Source: Streptococcus suis 10581 (GTDB taxonomy: Bacteria; Bacillota; Bacilli; Lactobacillales; Streptococcaceae). From it: a stretch of DNA of 64,000 nt. The position numbers and the translations under genes were made by a program. Location: positions 37,767-101,766 of the forward strand of contig ALKQ01000002.1 of NCBI GenBank assembly GCA_000440235.1, written 5' to 3'. The first letter of the stretch is position 1; every line of letters starts with the position of its first letter. Under the pieces are notes generated by a model, which saw nothing but the letters and a program-made list of their open reading frames with translations, was not told where the DNA came from and searched no databases. Shown one piece after another: positions 53,287 through 63,408 of this stretch.

Positions 53287-54081
53287 ATGTCACCATTTCA
53301 AGAAAAAATTTCAGCTGCAGTTTCAAAAAAAGAAGCCCTTTTTGACGAAAGTCTAGGCCGCTATGCCTTGCGTTCTATGTATGCAGGAGCCTACCTGACT
53401 ATGTCAACAGCTGTCGGTATTATCGGAGCAGACGTTATTGCCAGTCAATTTCCAAGTTTGTCACGCTTTGTCTTTACCTTCATCTTTGCTATTGGGCTGG
53501 TTTTTGTTCTTATTTTTGGTGGTGAATTAGCCACTTCTAACATGATGTATCTCACAACTGGTGCCTACTATAAGCAAATTAGCTGGAAAAAAGTGACACT
53601 GATGCTGCTATACTGTACTTTCTTTAACTTTGTAGGCGCTACTATTCTAGCCTGGCTCTTCAATCAGTCCTTCTCCTACCTCAATCTCTCTGATAAGAGC
53701 TTTGTCGTCAATGCCGTTACCATCAAACTTGGAAAATCTGACTGGAGTAATTTTATTGAAGGGATCACGGCTAATATGTTTGTAAATATGGCAATACTTG
53801 GCTTCATGCTCATCAAAGAACAGTCTGCTAAGTTCTTTGTCATCATTTCCTCCATTTTTATGTTCGTTTTCCTCATCAATGAGCATCTGGTCGCCAATTT
53901 CGCATCTTTCATGCTCCTAGCTTTTAACGCTACTCGAAGCAATGTCGAAGCCTTCAATATGATCAATATCCTTCGTCAATGGATTGTGGTCTTTTTTGGA
54001 AATTGGCTCGGAGCCGGTCTCTTTATCGGTATCGCCTACGCTTGGCTCAATCAAACCAAAACCAACCATATTGAGCAGTAA
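53287..54081 (+). CDS. Formate/nitrite transporter family channel
   Basis: A 264-residue pentameric channel-family protein (FocA/NirC) with six hydrophobic segments. SMYAGAYLTMSTAVGII, GGELATSNMMYLTTGAYY and GNWLGAGLFIGIAYAW are the family blocks. Formate, nitrite or another small anion is the probable substrate. ATG 53287 has AAGGAG five bases upstream. Co-transcribed with the two flavin reductases. Confidence 0.88.
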   Translation: MSPFQEKISAAVSKKEALFDESLGRYALRSMYAGAYLTMSTAVGIIGADVIASQFPSLSRFVFTFIFAIGLVFVLIFGGELATSNMMYLTTGAYYKQISWKKVTLMLLYCTFFNFVGATILAWLFNQSFSYLNLSDKSFVVNAVTIKLGKSDWSNFIEGITANMFVNMAILGFMLIKEQSAKFFVIISSIFMFVFLINEHLVANFASFMLLAFNATRSNVEAFNMINILRQWIVVFFGNWLGAGLFIGIAYAWLNQTKTNHIEQ

Positions 54082-54092
54082 GCCTACCACAA

Positions 54093-54156
54093 AAACAGCC
54101 AAGATAAACCACGTCCTAAACGTTTAAGGATTGTGGTCTGCTTATCTTGGCTGTTT
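54093..54156. terminator. Large bidirectional terminator
   Basis: A 15-bp perfect stem AAACAGCCAAGATAA / TTATCTTGGCTGTTT around a 34-nt loop that itself can pair. T tracts on both sides. It ends the plus-strand trio and the minus-strand exporter operon. Confidence 0.8.
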
Positions 54157-54169
54157 ATTTTTCTATATA

Positions 54170-55954
54170 TTATTCAAACACAAACTGGTTGTGGTAGAGT
54201 TCGGCGTAGAAGCCATTGAGTTTGAGGAGTTGGCTGTGGTTGCCTTGCTCAATCACTTTTCCATCCTTAAGGACGATAATTTCGTCCGCATTGAGAATGG
54301 TTTTGAGGCGGTGGGCAATGACGAAGCTGGTCCGTCCTGCGATAATAGCCTCCATAGCTTTCTGGATTTTGGCTTCCGTCACCGTATCAACGTTTGAGGT
54401 TGCTTCGTCCAAAATCAAGACTTGTGGATCTGTCAAGAGCGTACGGGCAATGGAAATCAGCTGTTTCTGACCTGTCGAGAAGACATTCTCATCATCGGTC
54501 ACAAAGGTTTCATAGCCGTCTGGCAAGCTCATGATAAAGTCGTGGATATGGGTGGCACGAGCTGCGGTTTCCACCATTTCCTGCGAAATACTCTCATCAC
54601 CGAAGCGAATATTGTCCGCAATAGTACCTGAGAAAAGGACTGACTCCTGCAAGACAATACCGACCTTATCCCGCAAGCTGTCCAGATCATATTCCCGAAT
54701 ATCACGACTATCAAAGGCCACACTACCACCATTGACATCGTAGAAGCGGTTAATCAAGTTCATAATGGTAGTCTTACCAGATCCCGTCGGACCAACGACC
54801 GCCACCATTTTGCCCTTAGGAGCTGAAATGGACACCTTGTCCAAGACCTTCTGACCTGGCAGGTAGCCAAAGTCAATGTCCTTGATTTCAACGCCTTCTT
54901 TTAATTCGGTAAATAGCGGAGCGTTTTGAGGGCGAACTTCTTCTGGCTCATCAAACATTTCCTGAATACGATGAGCTCCTGTGAAAGCTAGCTGCAATTC
55001 TGCCCAACTGGCAGCAACCTGCATGATTGGCTGGTAATACTGTTGCGAATACTGAACAAAAGTCACCACCAGACCAAGTGCGGCAGCTGTTTCCAGCGAA
55101 CTATCATTGAGGACAATGCTGGAACCCGCAAAGATAACAATAGCCGTATTGACCAAGCTCATCCCATTCATAAATGGAAAGAGAATCCCACCAAATAAAC
55201 GTCCCTTGAAAGTCGTGCGACGAACTTCTTCATTGAGCTCCAAGAAACCATCAATCGTCTCTTCCTGCACTCCCTGTACAATAATCGCTTTTTGTCCAGA
55301 AATTTTCTCGTCCATGTAGGCATTGAGCTTAGATACCGCAGCCTGTTGCTTATCTGTATATTTTCGTGATAGGCGGATGATAACGACCAAGGCAATCAAG
55401 GCAACTGGCGTAGAAGCAATGGTCACCAAGGCCAAGCGAGTATCCTGACGGAACATCATAATAACCATACCGACATAAAGAGCGATGTTGGTCACCACTT
55501 GGGTCAAGGACTGGTTAAAAGCGTTTTGGATATTGTCCAAATCACTGGTAAAGCGAGAAAGAATGTCCCCGTCCTTGTGACTATCAAAGAAGGCAACTGT
55601 CAAACGTTCCAGTTTGCCAAACAAGCCCTTACGCATACGGTTGGTCGAATGAGCCACGATACGCGTGAAGAGGAGGGTGTAAATCAAGGTTGCCACGACC
55701 GTCGCCGCATAAGCGAAGAAAAGGTTGAGCATAACCCCGTTAAAATCAGACAGGTCAGGTTTGAAATCTGACTGACCCATTTGCACCGAAGCAAAGTAAG
55801 CCTGTCCAATTTTCCCCATCTCCGCAATGGCATTTCCAAGGAAAACAGGTGTCTTAACCTGCAAGTAGGTCGCTGTCACAATGGCTAGAAAAATCACAGC
55901 AAAGGACAGTTTATAGCGTTTGAAATAAAACCAGAAAAATCTAAGTGTTTTCAT
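54170..55954 (-). CDS. Heterodimeric ABC exporter, 594-residue subunit
   Basis: A half-transporter with six membrane segments (about 12-310) and an ATPase: Walker [10 protein letters not shown], a degenerate signature FSTGQKQ and Walker [13 protein letters not shown] with intact catalytic Glu. With its partner it forms one competent and one degenerate site, as in PatAB, BmrCD and RcrPQ. The MarR-ABC-ABC layout also recalls S. suis satRAB (fluoroquinolone efflux) and S. mutans rcrRPQ; which it is cannot be settled here. Ends in HNQFVFE, copied in the remnant at 50752. Confidence 0.9.
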   Translation of the reverse strand: MKTLRFFWFYFKRYKLSFAVIFLAIVTATYLQVKTPVFLGNAIAEMGKIGQAYFASVQMGQSDFKPDLSDFNGVMLNLFFAYAATVVATLIYTLLFTRIVAHSTNRMRKGLFGKLERLTVAFFDSHKDGDILSRFTSDLDNIQNAFNQSLTQVVTNIALYVGMVIMMFRQDTRLALVTIASTPVALIALVVIIRLSRKYTDKQQAAVSKLNAYMDEKISGQKAIIVQGVQEETIDGFLELNEEVRRTTFKGRLFGGILFPFMNGMSLVNTAIVIFAGSSIVLNDSSLETAAALGLVVTFVQYSQQYYQPIMQVAASWAELQLAFTGAHRIQEMFDEPEEVRPQNAPLFTELKEGVEIKDIDFGYLPGQKVLDKVSISAPKGKMVAVVGPTGSGKTTIMNLINRFYDVNGGSVAFDSRDIREYDLDSLRDKVGIVLQESVLFSGTIADNIRFGDESISQEMVETAARATHIHDFIMSLPDGYETFVTDDENVFSTGQKQLISIARTLLTDPQVLILDEATSNVDTVTEAKIQKAMEAIIAGRTSFVIAHRLKTILNADEIIVLKDGKVIEQGNHSQLLKLNGFYAELYHNQFVFE

Positions 55955-57661
55955 CTATTCCTCCCTCCCTTTCTGTGTTTCGTAGATTTCACGGTAAACG
56001 TCATTTGTCGCTACCAGCTCGGCGTGGGTACCTTGGCCGATCAGACGACCTTCATCAAGAACCAAAATCTTATCAGCTTTGACAACAGAAGAAATCTTCT
56101 GGGCAACGATGACAGTGGTTGTCCCCTTCAAATCATGGTTGAGAGCCTCTTGAACTAGTTTCTCAGACTTGGCATCCAGGGCAGAAGTTGAATCATCCAA
56201 GACCAAGACTTTCGGCTCGCCAATCACCCCACGAGCAATGGACATCCGCTGCTTCTGACCACCAGAGAAGTTATTTCCACGTTCTTCTACTTGGCTCTCA
56301 TAGGTATCATCCAAGCGGTCGATAAATTCTTTTGCTTGGGCAATACCTGCGGCCCGCTCCAAGCGTTGCAAATCAGCACCAGGAGAGCCTTGACGCAGGT
56401 TGTCCGCAATGGTTCCCGAGAAGAGAATAGCCTTTTGCAAGACAATCGATACCGTATCACGCAGGGTGTTCTTGCTGACTTCTTTCAAGTCCCGACCACC
56501 GATGGATACCGTTCCTTCTTGCGGGTCAAACAAACGCGGAATCAGTTGAGCAAGAGTGGATTTACCCGCACCAGTTGCACCAACCACACCAACCATTTGC
56601 CCTGGCTCAATCTCAAAAGAGATATTTTTCAACGTCGGCTCGGTATCGTGTGGATAGGTAAAGCTAACATTGTCAAAGACAATCTTACCAGTCAATTCTT
56701 CATCCGGCACATCCTTGAAGGTCATAGCAGGCTCCGTATCCAACACCTCGCTGATCCGCTTAATAGAAATGGCAGCACGTGAAGCCTGCATGCCCATGAA
56801 GCTAGTCATGATAATGGCAAACATGATTTGCATGAGGTAGCTCATAAAGGAAGTAAAGCCACCAACTGCTTCCATATTGGTTTCCAACATCCCGGACACC
56901 AAGTAGAGCGATGCAAAAATTGCCATATAAGAGATAAACATCATCAAGGGTTGCAAGATAGCAAAACCATAGCCGATAAAGAGATTGAGATCCAAGAGTT
57001 CATTGGATACATCCTTGAATTTCTTGTACTGGTTTTTCTCCTGAACAAAGGATTTGACCACACGGATTCCACGCAAATTTTCCTTGGCAATACTGTTCAT
57101 CTTGTCCATAAGGGACTGGAATTTCCCAAAACGTGGTCCCATTTGCCCCATGACAACTGCCATAATGGCCATAATCAAGACCACCATGAGAATAATCATC
57201 CACCAGAGTTCTGGCATGGTCCGCACCGCCATGATGAAGGCTCCGACAAACAGCAATGGAACCCGCATCAACACTGTGAAGAGCATCATGACAAGGTTCT
57301 GGATTTGATTGACATCGTTAGTCATCCGAACAACCAAGTTCCCTGCGTTAAACTCTTCGATATTGGCATAAGAAAAACTTTGAATCTTCCGAAAGGTCTT
57401 CTCACGAATATCCGCAGATACCCCTTGTGAAATCTTAGCTGCTGAAATGGTATTGACAAGCCCTGCCAAAAGACCAATTCCAGCAATAATCAGGAGTAAT
57501 TTGCCCACACGGACAATTTCTTCCTTATCATTGGCCAAGACAGCAGTCAAGACATCCTGTAAATAACTTGGTTGCATCAAGGTCGTTGCTACGACAATTG
57601 ACGTCAGCAAGACCGATGCTAAGGCGTACCATTTATAACGTAAAATGGCTTCTTTAAACAT
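55955..57661 (-). CDS. Heterodimeric ABC exporter, 568-residue subunit
   Basis: A half-transporter with six membrane segments and an ATPase carrying Walker A GATGAGKST, canonical signature FSGGQKQR and a degenerate Walker B VLVLDDSTSALD, where Asp replaces the catalytic Glu. The defects are complementary to those of the partner, so one composite ATP site is inactive. Start and stop abut the partner gene with no gap, and its start overlaps marR by eight bases. Confidence 0.9.
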   Translation of the reverse strand: MFKEAILRYKWYALASVLLTSIVVATTLMQPSYLQDVLTAVLANDKEEIVRVGKLLLIIAGIGLLAGLVNTISAAKISQGVSADIREKTFRKIQSFSYANIEEFNAGNLVVRMTNDVNQIQNLVMMLFTVLMRVPLLFVGAFIMAVRTMPELWWMIILMVVLIMAIMAVVMGQMGPRFGKFQSLMDKMNSIAKENLRGIRVVKSFVQEKNQYKKFKDVSNELLDLNLFIGYGFAILQPLMMFISYMAIFASLYLVSGMLETNMEAVGGFTSFMSYLMQIMFAIIMTSFMGMQASRAAISIKRISEVLDTEPAMTFKDVPDEELTGKIVFDNVSFTYPHDTEPTLKNISFEIEPGQMVGVVGATGAGKSTLAQLIPRLFDPQEGTVSIGGRDLKEVSKNTLRDTVSIVLQKAILFSGTIADNLRQGSPGADLQRLERAAGIAQAKEFIDRLDDTYESQVEERGNNFSGGQKQRMSIARGVIGEPKVLVLDDSTSALDAKSEKLVQEALNHDLKGTTTVIVAQKISSVVKADKILVLDEGRLIGQGTHAELVATNDVYREIYETQKGREE

Positions 57662-58103
57662 GTTTCTTCTCCTTATAGTGTAGAATATTTTCTTTTAATT
57701 GATTAGCCACCTGTTTAACCAAATCAAAGTCCTCTTTTTGAATGCCCCCAAAAAGTGAGTAGTGCATTTCTTCATGGAAGGCTTTCAGATGACAAATTTT
57801 ACTCTGTCCTTTTTCCGTCAAAACCAACTGCTTGTAGCGTTTGTCAAGCTGAGAAGGTAGGACCTGGATAAAGCCATTTCTTTCCATTCGCTTGACCAGA
57901 TTGCTGGCAACCGATTTAGAAATCTTCAATTCTGTTTCTATATCTTTGACAAAGGTTTCAATGTCTGACCGCTCCGCTATGAAACTCAAGGCCCAGCCCT
58001 GTGGACCAGCTAGGTGCTCTACATCGTATTCTTTAGCAATGGTTTCACTGATTTGTTCAATCTGATTGAGCAAGTTCCGAAAATCTGCAATAGTATGTCC
58101 CAA
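57654..58103 (-). CDS. MarR-family transcription regulator
   Basis: A 149-residue winged-helix regulator (LKISKSVASNLVKRMERNGFIQVLPSQLDKRYKQLVLTEKG contains recognition helix and wing with the DxR motif). It is the first gene of the exporter operon and very likely its repressor. A palindrome overlaps its own -10 box. Confidence 0.9.
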   Translation of the reverse strand: MGHTIADFRNLLNQIEQISETIAKEYDVEHLAGPQGWALSFIAERSDIETFVKDIETELKISKSVASNLVKRMERNGFIQVLPSQLDKRYKQLVLTEKGQSKICHLKAFHEEMHYSLFGGIQKEDFDLVKQVANQLKENILHYKEKKHV

Positions 58104-58134
58104 GATAGTTCCTTTCCAATCAATTAATTAGCAT

Positions 58135-58170
58135 GAGAACTATTATAGTTCTCTTGGGAACTATTGTCAA
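58135..58170 (-). promoter_or_regulatory. marR-exporter promoter with palindromic operator
   Basis: TTGACA (58165-58170)-N17-TATAAT (58142-58147) on the minus strand, both boxes perfect. A 19-bp palindrome, GAGAACTAT-T-ATAGTTCTC (58135-58153), covers the -10, and a GGGAACTAT half-site lies in the spacer. MarR bound here would block polymerase. Confidence 0.75.
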
Positions 58171-58244
58171 GTTTTGGCTCTGCTATTTTCCAAAAAAATA
58201 CAACTATGTTATAATAATAGAAAATACTTACACAGGGGAATCGT

Positions 58245-59261
58245 ATGGAGAAACAAACCATTGCTGTTCTAGGACCAGGGTCTTGGGGAACAGCCCTTGC
58301 CCAGGTCCTCAACGATAACGGACATTCTGTTCGTATCTGGGGAAATATTCCTGAGCAAATTGACGAAATCAATGAACATCATACCAACACGCGCTACTTC
58401 AAAGATATTGTCCTAGACGAAAATATCAAAGGCTATAAGGATTTGACAGAGACTCTTGAAGGGGTCGATGCCGTTCTCTTCGTTGTACCAACCAAGGTGA
58501 CTCGCTTGGTTGCAAAGCAAGTTGCTCAAGCTCTCAAACACAAGGTAGTTGTCATGCACGCTTCCAAAGGGTTGGAACCAGATAGCCACAAACGCTTGTC
58601 AGAGGTCTTAGAAGAAGAAATTCCTGCGGAACTCCGTTCAGAAATCGTTGTGGTTTCAGGACCAAGCCATGCAGAAGAGACTATCGTCCGTGATTTGACT
58701 TTGATTTCTGCAGCTTCTAAGGACTTGGCAACTGCAACCTACGTCCAAAATCTCTTTAGCAACCGCTACTTCCGTCTCTACACTAATAACGATGTGATCG
58801 GCGTGGAAACAGCAGGAGCTTTGAAAAACATCATCGCTGTAGGTGCTGGCGCCCTTCACGGTCTGGGATATGGTGACAATGCCAAGGCTGCTATTATTGC
58901 CCGCGGTTTGACTGAAATCACCCGCCTCGGTGTAGAAATGGGAGCCAACCCACTGACCTATAGCGGACTTTCTGGTGTCGGTGACCTGATTGTAACTGGT
59001 ACTTCCGTCCACTCTCGCAACTGGCGGGCTGGTGACCTACTCGGTAAAGGTGAAAAACTCGAAGACATCGAAGCCAACATGGGCATGGTTATTGAGGGGA
59101 TTTCGACCACCAAGGCTGCCTATGAACTGGCACAGGAATTAGGTGTTTACATGCCCATTACTCAAGCCATTTATAGCGTGATTTACCAAGGGGCAAGCAT
59201 CGAAGATGCTATCAAGGGTATCATGTCTGGTGAATTCCGTCAGGAAAACGAATGGTCTTAA
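58245..59261 (+). CDS. gpsA: Glycerol-3-phosphate dehydrogenase [NAD(P)+]
   Basis: Makes sn-glycerol 3-phosphate for phospholipids and teichoic acids. The 338 residues begin with the Rossmann motif [10 protein letters not shown] (about 9-18), then [37 protein letters not shown] (catalytic Lys). AGGGGAATCGT precedes the ATG. Followed by galU 38 bases later. Confidence 0.96.
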   Translation: MEKQTIAVLGPGSWGTALAQVLNDNGHSVRIWGNIPEQIDEINEHHTNTRYFKDIVLDENIKGYKDLTETLEGVDAVLFVVPTKVTRLVAKQVAQALKHKVVVMHASKGLEPDSHKRLSEVLEEEIPAELRSEIVVVSGPSHAEETIVRDLTLISAASKDLATATYVQNLFSNRYFRLYTNNDVIGVETAGALKNIIAVGAGALHGLGYGDNAKAAIIARGLTEITRLGVEMGANPLTYSGLSGVGDLIVTGTSVHSRNWRAGDLLGKGEKLEDIEANMGMVIEGISTTKAAYELAQELGVYMPITQAIYSVIYQGASIEDAIKGIMSGEFRQENEWS

Positions 59262-59299
59262 TAAAGTAATCATTAACAAAATAATAAGGAGATTGCACC

Positions 59300-60202
59300 A
59301 TGACAAAAAAAGTTAGAAAAGCCGTTATCCCTGCAGCTGGCTTGGGAACACGTTTCTTGCCTGCTACTAAGGCCCTTGCCAAAGAAATGTTGCCAATTGT
59401 TGATAAACCGACTATTCAATTTATCGTTGAAGAAGCCCTTCGCTCTGGTATCGAAGATATTTTGGTGGTCACTGGTAAATCAAAACGTTCTATCGAAGAC
59501 CACTTTGATTCAAACTTTGAGTTGGAGTACAACCTCAAAGAAAAAGGCAAAAATGATTTATTGAAACTTGTTGATGAGACAACAGGTATTCGCCTACACT
59601 TCATTCGTCAAAGCCACCCACGTGGACTTGGTGATGCCGTTCTTCAAGCTAAAGCATTTGTCGGGAACGAGCCATTTGTTGTCATGCTCGGCGATGACCT
59701 CATGGACATCACAGATACAAAAGCTGTCCCATTGACCAAGCAACTCATGAACGACTATGAAAAAACACATGCTTCAACCATTGCTGTTATGCCAGTTCCA
59801 CATGAAGAAGTTTCTGCATACGGTGTTATCGCTCCACAAGGTGAAGGTGTCAACGGTCTCTATAGTGTGGAAACCTTTGTGGAAAAACCAAAACCAGAAG
59901 ATGCTCCTTCTGACCTTGCTATTATCGGACGCTACTTACTCACTCCTGAAATCTTTGAGATTTTAGAAAACCAAAAACCAGGTGCTGGGAACGAGATTCA
60001 ATTGACAGATGCTATCGATACACTCAATAAAACACAACGCGTGTTCGCTCGTGAATTCAAAGGCAGCCGTTACGATGTTGGGGATAAGTTCGGTTTCATG
60101 AAAACTTCTATCGACTACGCCCTCCAACACCCTCAAGTAAAAGATGATTTGAAACAGTACTTAATCGATCTTGGTAAAAAATTAGATACAAAGAAAAACT
60201 AG
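59300..60202 (+). CDS. galU: UTP--glucose-1-phosphate uridylyltransferase
   Basis: Makes UDP-glucose for capsule and glycolipid synthesis. The 300 residues include [20 protein letters not shown] (nucleotide-binding, about 13-32), [12 protein letters not shown] and VEKP. AAGGAG precedes the ATG. It is probably co-transcribed with gpsA, as in other streptococci. Confidence 0.96.
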   Translation: MTKKVRKAVIPAAGLGTRFLPATKALAKEMLPIVDKPTIQFIVEEALRSGIEDILVVTGKSKRSIEDHFDSNFELEYNLKEKGKNDLLKLVDETTGIRLHFIRQSHPRGLGDAVLQAKAFVGNEPFVVMLGDDLMDITDTKAVPLTKQLMNDYEKTHASTIAVMPVPHEEVSAYGVIAPQGEGVNGLYSVETFVEKPKPEDAPSDLAIIGRYLLTPEIFEILENQKPGAGNEIQLTDAIDTLNKTQRVFAREFKGSRYDVGDKFGFMKTSIDYALQHPQVKDDLKQYLIDLGKKLDTKKN

Positions 60203-60219
60203 CAATCGCTAGTTTTTTT
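60197..60219 (+). terminator. Terminator of galU
   Basis: Stem AACTAGC / GCTAGTT with loop AATC and a T7 run; the stop codon is within it. Confidence 0.85.
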
Positions 60220-60895
60220 ATGTCACATAAAATATACCTAGTAGCAAAGCGATCAAACCCACATAGCCAATGAAACTGAAAAAAATCTGTTTTCCTGTAA
60301 AGAGATCTTTTTCCACAAGAGGTGGAAGGAACATCACGACCAAGCAACCTCCAACAGCTCCTCCAATATGTCCTGCCATGCTAATGGTTGGATTAAAAAG
60401 TCCCAAGACCAAGTTCAATCCCAAAAGGACCATGTAGCGCTGACCAAGAACCTGTAGATAAGGGCTGCGACTAAATTTCCTCAAAAGTGCCATAGCTGCA
60501 AAAAGTCCAAAGAGCGAGGTCGAGGCACCTGCACCAACCACATCTGGTGTAAAAAATAGAACAAACAGGTTGCCCATTATCCCAGACAAGATATACAGCA
60601 GGAAGAAACGCCTTGACCCAAACAGTCCTTCTAATTGGTAACCCAAACCAAGCAAGGTAATGCTGTTAAACAAGAAATGTTCCCAACCAATGTGGACAAA
60701 GATGGGGGAAATCAACCGCCACAACTGAGTCGGATCATACCGCACAACTTGACCATACATGCCACCGAATTCATAAATCGTATAGGCAGCCGTCGTCTGT
60801 CCGAAGCGAAATACCTGTATCAATAGGAAAACAAGAGCCGTAACCGCCAACAGGCCATTGGTTACAGGGTAGCGCTTATCAAAAAAGTTCTTCAA
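60218..60895 (-). CDS. Rhomboid-family intramembrane serine protease
   Basis: A 225-residue six-segment membrane protease. Catalytic Ser lies in GAGASTSLFGLFAA (about 125-138) and the His in MAGHIGGAVGG (about 178). The loop-1 WR motif appears as LWRLISPIFVHIGWEHFLFN. Its start overlaps the folate enzyme gene by 17 bases, so the two are coupled. Confidence 0.92.
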   Translation of the reverse strand: MKNFFDKRYPVTNGLLAVTALVFLLIQVFRFGQTTAAYTIYEFGGMYGQVVRYDPTQLWRLISPIFVHIGWEHFLFNSITLLGLGYQLEGLFGSRRFFLLYILSGIMGNLFVLFFTPDVVGAGASTSLFGLFAAMALLRKFSRSPYLQVLGQRYMVLLGLNLVLGLFNPTISMAGHIGGAVGGCLVVMFLPPLVEKDLFTGKQIFFSFIGYVGLIALLLGIFYVT

Positions 60896-61421
60896 AAATC
60901 AACAACTCCTTTACTGGAATATCAAATACATCTGGTTCGAAATCATAGACTTGAAATTCTGCCAAGGTCGATACCGTCTCCCCCTGATAATCTACTAGAT
61001 AGCGATCATAAAAACCACCTCCATAGCCCACTCGAAAACCCGCATGGTTCCAAGCCAAACCAGGAACATGGATCAACTTAACCACAGACTTATCCACAGG
61101 TTGTGAATAAGTCCCAGGTTCCCAAACTCCAAACCTAGATTTCACCAAATCATCAGGATTATATTCTACAAAATCCATACGCCCTTGTGAATAGGTCTTA
61201 GGAATGAAAATCTGCTTGCCATCCTTTTGAGCCTGTTCAATCAAGTAAGAGGTATTAAACTCATGGGGCATGGAAAGGTAGGTCCCAAGCGACTTTGAGC
61301 ACTTATAGATGTCAGATGAAAGGAGCCTTTCTGTTAGCTGCTGGCTCCATCTTGCTCGCTGGCTACTAGTCAGGTCTTTCAAGCTCTGCAAGACCTCTTG
61401 CCGAATGCTCTTTTTATCCAC
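60879..61421 (-). CDS. 5-formyltetrahydrofolate cyclo-ligase
   Basis: Converts 5-formyl-THF to 5,10-methenyl-THF with ATP. The 180 residues hold the N-terminal KKSIRQEVLQSLK (ATP-binding basic region), YLSMPHEFNTSYLI, and the signature NHAGFRVGYGGGFYDRYL. Upstream of the rhomboid gene in the same operon. Confidence 0.92.
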   Translation of the reverse strand: MDKKSIRQEVLQSLKDLTSSQRARWSQQLTERLLSSDIYKCSKSLGTYLSMPHEFNTSYLIEQAQKDGKQIFIPKTYSQGRMDFVEYNPDDLVKSRFGVWEPGTYSQPVDKSVVKLIHVPGLAWNHAGFRVGYGGGFYDRYLVDYQGETVSTLAEFQVYDFEPDVFDIPVKELLIFEELF

Positions 61422-61445
61422 AGAAACTCCTTTCTTTTCAGAAAA

Positions 61446-61464
61446 AGACTGGAAAAACCAGTCT
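61446..61464 (-). terminator. Terminator of the dapH-deacetylase operon
   Basis: Stem AGACTGG / CCAGTCT with loop TTTTT, followed by TTTTTC, overlapping the deacetylase stop codon. Confidence 0.8.
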
Positions 61465-62590
61465 AGTTTGCTTTCATTTTCAAAAAATCACTCAACTTAT
61501 CCACAGCAAAGGGAAGCACTTCCTCTTTGGGACTGAGACGAGGGTTGTGGAGGGGATAAGGTGTATCCACACCCAACCAGAACATAACACCTGGAACCTT
61601 GTTGAGCAGGTAGCCGAAGTCCTCTCCCGTCATAGCAGGTGGACAATCAATCATCTCCACACCATCAACCTGTTCAAAGTAGGTCATGAGTTCATCCGCC
61701 AACTGAGGATTATTTTCCACAGGCAGATAGCCGCTTGGATTGAGCTCGATGTCCAGATCCACTCCAAAGGACAGGGCGATTCCCTCTGCCACTTCCCGCA
61801 CCCGCTTTTGCACCAGAAGACTCATGTTCTGGGTCAAAGCCCGAATGGTGCCGTGCAAGAAGGCGGTTTCCGCAATGACATTGTTGGTCGTACCCGCGTG
61901 CATGGAGCCGAAGGTCACCACCGCTCCCTCAATCGGATCAACGTTACGGCTGACCACCGACTGCACCTGAGTCACAAAGTAGCTTGCTGCCACCAAGGCG
62001 TCATTGGCGGTATGAGGAAATGCTGCGTGCCCACCCTTTCCTGTAAACCGTATCTTGACTTCACAGGTCCCAGCAAAGAGGGTCACACGGTTGGTGGCCA
62101 TTTGACCGACTTTGAGGTCTGGTCGGACATGGAGTCCATAAAATTCATCTGGCAACCAATCCCCAAATGCACCCGCTTCATACATAAGCATGCCACCTGC
62201 TAGATTTTCTTCCGCAGGCTGAAACAAGAAGAGAAGATTATTTTTCGGTTGCTGCTCTGCCATTTTCTCCAAAAGCCCCAAGGCAATGGTCATGTGGAAA
62301 TCATGTCCACAGGCGTGCATCCTGTCTGGGTGGAGGGACTTGAAGTCCAGGTCCGTCTCCTCCACGATCGGAAGACCGTCAATATCCGCCCGCCAGCCGA
62401 TAGTCTTTTCAGGAGCAGAGCCTGTCAAATAAACCAAGATTCCTGTCTTCCAGGTGCGAATTTGAGCAAAAGTACAATTTTGAAGTAAACCTTCAATCGT
62501 TTCCATAAGAAAGGCGTGGGTCTTGAACTCCTCCATACCCAGCTCTGGAATCTGGTGGAGGGACCGGCGTGTCGCAATTAAATCTAACAT
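61463..62590 (-). CDS. N-acetyldiaminopimelate deacetylase (M20 family)
   Basis: A 375-residue M20 zinc amidohydrolase: [14 protein letters not shown] (metal ligands near 96), [12 protein letters not shown] (catalytic Glu near 128) and the C-terminal [15 protein letters not shown]. In Firmicutes this enzyme removes acetate from N-acetyl-L,L-diaminopimelate, in the acetylase branch of lysine and cell-wall precursor synthesis. The adjacent dapH supports that substrate over other M20 options. It starts nine bases after dapH. Confidence 0.9.
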   Translation of the reverse strand: MLDLIATRRSLHQIPELGMEEFKTHAFLMETIEGLLQNCTFAQIRTWKTGILVYLTGSAPEKTIGWRADIDGLPIVEETDLDFKSLHPDRMHACGHDFHMTIALGLLEKMAEQQPKNNLLFLFQPAEENLAGGMLMYEAGAFGDWLPDEFYGLHVRPDLKVGQMATNRVTLFAGTCEVKIRFTGKGGHAAFPHTANDALVAASYFVTQVQSVVSRNVDPIEGAVVTFGSMHAGTTNNVIAETAFLHGTIRALTQNMSLLVQKRVREVAEGIALSFGVDLDIELNPSGYLPVENNPQLADELMTYFEQVDGVEMIDCPPAMTGEDFGYLLNKVPGVMFWLGVDTPYPLHNPRLSPKEEVLPFAVDKLSDFLKMKAN

Positions 62591-62599
62591 AGCTACCTC

Positions 62600-63298
62600 T
62601 TAGAGTGTCCGCAAAGCCTCTTCCAAGGCTGTTTTTTGTTGGGTTTGAGCGTCGATTTCCTTGATAATGCGGGCTGGCACACCTGCCACCACTACGTTTT
62701 CAGGGACATCTTGGGTCACAATGGCACCTGCTGCCACTACAGAGCCACTACCAATTTGAACGCCCTCGATGACAACAGCATTGGCACCGACCAAGACATT
62801 GTCGCCGACACGAACTGGCTCGGCAGAAGCTGGCTCGATGACACCCGCAAGGACCGCACCTGCTCCGATGTGGCTGTTTTTACCAACCGTCGCACGACCA
62901 CCGAGAATAGCACCCATGTCAATCATGGTACCTGGACCGATTTCCGCACCGATGTTAATCACCGCCCCCATCATGATAACGGCATTATCACCAATGGTCA
63001 CTTGGTCACGGATAATCGCACCTGGCTCGATACGGGCGTTAATGTTGCGTTTGTCCAGCAACGGCACAGCTGAATTGCGGCCGTCTTGCTCCACCACGTA
63101 GTCTACATTTTCAGTCAAGTTTGCCAAAAGTGGCTCGACATCCTTCCAGTCACCGAAGAGGACATTGCCAAGCTTTGTCACTTCAGCAGGAACAGCTCCT
63201 GCCAATTCTCCCTCAAAGGTCACTTTAACAGTGGTCTTCTTCACAGCATTACCGATAAAAGCAATGATTTCTTGCGCAGTCATTTTTTGTGCAGTCAT
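62600..63298 (-). CDS. dapH: Tetrahydrodipicolinate N-acetyltransferase
   Basis: Acetylates tetrahydrodipicolinate in diaminopimelate synthesis. A 232-residue protein with an N-terminal helical domain (about 1-90) and a left-handed beta-helix of hexapeptide repeats (about 90-205; for example [24 protein letters not shown]). Annotated dapD in some genomes. Co-transcribed with the deacetylase. Confidence 0.94.
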   Translation of the reverse strand: MTAQKMTAQEIIAFIGNAVKKTTVKVTFEGELAGAVPAEVTKLGNVLFGDWKDVEPLLANLTENVDYVVEQDGRNSAVPLLDKRNINARIEPGAIIRDQVTIGDNAVIMMGAVINIGAEIGPGTMIDMGAILGGRATVGKNSHIGAGAVLAGVIEPASAEPVRVGDNVLVGANAVVIEGVQIGSGSVVAAGAIVTQDVPENVVVAGVPARIIKEIDAQTQQKTALEEALRTL

Positions 63299-63384
63299 AA
63301 TGTTTCCAATCTAAAAATAATATTTTTACTATTATATCAAAATTTTCTGAAAATTTGATGATGAAAAATAAAAAAATTGAAAAA

Positions 63385-63401
63385 GAGGCTAAGTTAGCCT
63401 C
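63385..63401 (-). terminator. Terminator of the lipoprotein gene
   Basis: Stem GAGGCTAA / TTAGCCTC with almost no loop, followed by TTTTTCAATTTTTTT on the minus strand. Confidence 0.7.
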
Positions 63402-63408
63402 CCCGAAG

